Origin: Sialis fuliginosa
Lineage: Eukaryota; Arthropoda; Insecta; Megaloptera; Sialidae
Reading direction: 5' to 3'
DNA length: 64,000 nucleotides
NCBI GenBank assembly: GCA_961205875.1
Contig: OY540816.1
Coordinates: forward strand, 1,364,001-1,428,000
The notes beneath the pieces are model-generated. The model ran no database searches, was not told the DNA's origin, and saw only the letters and a program-made list of their open reading frames with translations. Shown here piece by piece: positions 61,043-64,000 of the stretch; within the stretch, counting starts at the first letter, position 1; each line of letters opens with the position of its first letter. A program made the position numbers and the translations under genes.

Positions 61043-62569
61043 ATGTTTTCGAAAATACCTTTATCTTTGCTTGTACTATTTTTTAATGTTAATAACTGTT
61101 ACTCTGACGTTGTCTTCAATGTAAGTATAAATATATTATTGTTATGTTTGGGTTACACCTGAGTGTACGTGACGATTAACGTCTAGTTTGCCACTAAACG
61201 CAGGTATAGCGACGAATTAACGCGCTAATTCTACAATGGCATTAGACGTTAGGCGATAACTCGGGTAGCGGTATTTTTTAACACATCAAAGGGACTTAAC
61301 GCGTTATACAGTGTATTCCAAGTTGATTAAGCCATAGGAAATTTAACATGGGGACAATTAGAAGTGTTGTAGTAACCTTTGATCGAATTTAACGATCTGT
61401 CAATGGTAGTGACGTATTTCCATAAGGGTGTAGGGGGCGATCGCCCGGGGCGGCCGATCCCAGAGAGGCGGCCGGAGGGCGGCGTATAAAAACATATTTT
61501 GGTACAATAAAGTCACGCAAGTCTGTTTATTATTCGTTTAAAATTTATTTTTGTTAGGTAGGTAATTTAAGTGTTGTTTGGTTTTTATTACAATAATAAT
61601 CGTTTTTGTACTTAATCCAACTATAATTTTTTTTAAATCCTAAACAATAATTCCGTAGTCCACGCGAGCGAAGCCGCGTGGGCCCAGCTAGTTTGAAACA
61701 AAAATCAAATTCAACTATTATAGGACCTTTTGAAAATGGTCTACGCATGTATGCCGCGCGCCTAACGGAGGGTTAAAAAATATACTGACGCCTTATATTA
61801 AACTTATATTTTATAGTTTAATACAAAACCGAATGACACGTTTAACCAACATGATCCACAGAATCCAATGAATATACAAGTAATTAATATATTTTGTAAC
61901 GAAGATGAGTTTTTTTATAAACATAAATTTAAATTATTTCTTTATAAATAAAGTAATGTTTTGTAATTATTTCTTCAACAGATAAGGTTGTTGAGAAGGT
62001 GGTAAAACTACTTCATGGTTACACTTTCTACCCTGGACTTGGTTATTACAAATACCACAAGAATCGGACCGACTGGCAGAATGCAAGAGACACCTGTGTA
62101 AAGGAGGGGGCCCATTTAGTTGTGTTCAATTCTCAAGCCGAGGCGAATTTGGTCCAAGGGATGATTGAAATAAATTTAGGTTTGGCGGTATATGTAGGCT
62201 TCTATAGAATGTCCCTGAATAACGAATTTGTAACTGTTTTAGGTAAATAACCAAATACAGTGAAACTTCTCAAAAACGACCAGCATTTCATAATATTTAC
62301 GTTGTTTTTATTTGTCTATTTTGACAAGTTTCACTAAACATTCACTTAAAGTAGAAATAATTAAAACATTCGAAATTCTAGAAAAAATATATCAATATGA
62401 ATAAAATAATTGGTATTGTTTTTCAGGCGGTCGTTTGGCGGATTCTGGATATGAGAAATGGTACCGAGATTATCCCTATAAAGACTACAACTGTGGATTG
62501 ATGTATATTAATGACACTCTTGTTAATAATCCCTGCTCATTTAACCGCCCATTTATCTGTGAAAAATAA
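61043..62569 (+). CDS. Secreted C-type lectin (immulectin-like), four exons, 186 residues
   Basis: The exons are 61043-61120, 61817-61895, 61982-62242 and 62427-62569. They sum to 561 nt, an open frame of 186 residues ending TAA. Residues 1-21 form a signal peptide (KIPLSLLVLFFNV core). The lectin domain spans about 63-186: HGYTFYPGLGYYKYHKNRTD, WQNARDTCVKEGAHLVVFNS, YVGFYRM, WYRDYPYKDYNCG and NPCSFNRPFICEK. Cys91-Cys184 and Cys162-Cys176 would be the two standard disulfides. The EPN/QPD motif is absent and the WND position reads VNN, so canonical calcium-dependent sugar binding is doubtful. Exon 2 has two candidate donors. GTAATT at 61880 breaks the frame, while GTAACG at 61896 keeps it and was chosen. 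AATAAA lies at 62639. In insects such lectins act as pattern-recognition proteins in the haemolymph. Intron 1 contains an RTE-like tail (reverse, 61664-61695). Confidence 0.85.
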
Positions 62570-62638
62570 CTTTAAAATACATTTACTTAATTTTATTTTT
62601 TAAACTGTTTAATGCATTTCTGTATTTTTACATAAAAT

Positions 62639-62644
62639 AATAAA
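62639..62644 (+). terminator. Polyadenylation signal of the lectin gene
   Basis: AATAAA lies about 70 bp after the stop codon, the usual spacing. Confidence 0.6.
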
Positions 62645-63236
62645 TATATATCTTTATCTATGGAAGTTGTTTAGTTACACACGCACAGACACACACGTGT
62701 ATAAATTAGTAAAATATATTACTGAATTATTATTTATTAGGTAAAAATGATCCAAACAAAGTCACTTAACTTAATTATTATTATTATATTTAACTTCTAT
62801 TTGTTATTTCTATTTTATATAAATAAATAACATTTAAAATTAAAACAAGAATTAACTAACATAAATAATGAAACCGCATTGAAATCGGTTCAGTAATTCC
62901 CGAGTCTACAAGCCTCAAACAAACGGACATTCATTTTTAGGGTTCCGAAGAAACGTCGATTTTTGAATTTTTCGAATTACTCTGAAACAGTGCGAAATAG
63001 AGAAAAATGGTCAAGTTAAAAAATGTGGGTAATATCTATATCTATAATTTATGTTCTATTAATTTTTTCGTAAAAACGAATTTTTGAAGAAAAAAAATTT
63101 ATTATAATTGAAATGGTTCATAACAGAGGAGAAATATCTGCCATGAGTGTCATGGGACTTTCTTATACGTATTATATAGATTGAACAGTGTGTGTGTTTG
63201 CCGTAGGTACCATGGGCCTTTCTTATACGTAATACT
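62645..63236. repeat. RTE-like tail (reverse) and small direct repeats
   Basis: 62873-62960 holds the reverse RTE-like tail (AACCGCATTGAAATCGGTT, GGGTTCCGAAG). TTTCTTATACGTA with a CATGGG lead occurs twice, at about 63146 and 63207. No gene is seen. Confidence 0.5.
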
Positions 63237-63827
63237 GACAAGGGGAAGCAACAGCACGGTCCATGAGAATTTCAATGAGCTTGTGGTATGTCAAACTAGA
63301 GCAAAAATAAAAAGACACGTGTCCAACAATTTGATCTCAGGCCTTAATTACAATAGATGTTTGTGGTTTCTTTCAAGTTTGTTTTTTATTAAAACTTTTC
63401 AATTTATTAATTAAAAACTAATGCGTTGTGTCAATAATAAATTAAATTTACTTTAAAATAAATTAATAATTATGTACTGGCGTATATATCAATATTTTCA
63501 TTGTCAATAATAATATATGTTTTATTTATGTCTAATTTATCGATTTTTACGCAAGTGGAAGAGGTAATGTGTACAAAAAAATAAAAAATTGTAAATAAAA
63601 ATTAAAATCAAAATCTTAAAACTAGGCGAGACGCCAGCGCGTTGACCGTAGGGCCAACACACTTATATTTCGAGCGAACATAATACACGGTTATATTAAA
63701 TACACAAATTTTCAAAGTTAATTATCTTTGTAATTAAGGCCTATGAGATCAAATTGTTGGACACGTGTCTTTTTATTTTTGCTCTAGTTTGACATACCAC
63801 AAGCTCATTGCTGTTGCTTCCCCTTGT
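63237..63827. mobile_element. Non-autonomous inverted-repeat element downstream of the lectin
   Basis: ACAAGGGGAAGCAACAG at 63238 and then ATGAGCTTGTGGTATGTC to TTTGATCTCA (about 90 bp) are mirrored at 63735-63826. The left arm has an extra 20 bp after AACAGC. The interior is AT-rich. The target duplication is unclear. From 63828 to the end there is only AT-rich DNA and a poly-G run at 63937. Confidence 0.65.
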
Positions 63828-64000
63828 GAGAGTGAACAGTGTAGGTGAATCTAAATAATTACATAAAAAAATTCAATATGATCAATTAAAAATTATAATA
63901 ATAATTTCGCATATTTTAAGAACATTTAATATTTGGGGGGGGGGGTGAAATTTTTTTTTTCTTAACCCATATTGTGTTGTATATCATTGGAATCGGTGTG

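Noticed and set aside
61430..61500. GC-rich patch in lectin intron 1 as a regulatory island
   Set aside because: It is short, looks like part of a transposable element, and shows no recognisable motif.

Overview
The window looks like insect nuclear DNA, most probably from a moth or butterfly (Lepidoptera). It is very AT-rich, has short introns with GTAAG-type donors, and carries a secreted C-type lectin resembling lepidopteran immulectins. It also holds repeats of a style common in Lepidoptera: the GGCCAAGTGCG / GGTTTCCGTAG repeat and RTE-like 3' ends of the GCGAGCGAAGCCG type. The species cannot be read from the sequence. I see no rRNA or tRNA gene and no CRISPR array.

Most of the window is a graveyard of nested transposable elements. 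From the left: an intact three-exon gene on the minus strand for a 767-residue hAT-like RNase-H-fold transposase (85-2611); transposon gene fragments including the last three exons of a pogo-type transposase (6085-8330); a broken MULE/NOF-type transposase followed by a Ulp1-like protease fragment (10562-13650); a decayed copy of an unrecognised microexon gene (14660-15316); LINE ORF1 debris; a SWIM/YqaJ exonuclease gene and a PIN/XPG-like nuclease remnant (16319-20010); miniature elements; and a P-element transposase remnant (23975-24957).

The middle (25-39 kb) holds a mariner remnant with a Harbinger-like element nested in it, a 1.5 kb near-perfect palindrome (30621-32114), a satellite-like array (33240-35060) and an intact four-exon gene of unknown function (35823-36647, minus), whose relatives lie at 14.7, 37.9 and 39.4 kb. 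From 39.6 to 47.2 kb there is a LINE (ORF1 and endonuclease), a second SWIM gene copy and a copia gag/protease remnant, all split by later insertions.

The right part (49608-60123) is one 10.5 kb foldback structure. Its arms are tandem arrays of a unit of about 283 bp rich in CGTTTGTACC. Inside it sit a second foldback element with a 9-bp target duplication and a CACTA-ended element with 3-bp duplications. After it comes the only clear host gene, a four-exon C-type lectin (61043-62569).

Many insertion boundaries can be fixed exactly from target-site duplications. In several cases removing the insert rejoins a reading frame, so the order of events can be reconstructed. The strongest candidates for something undescribed are the microexon gene family and its association with the MULE/NOF-Ulp1 element, and the nested foldback complex.
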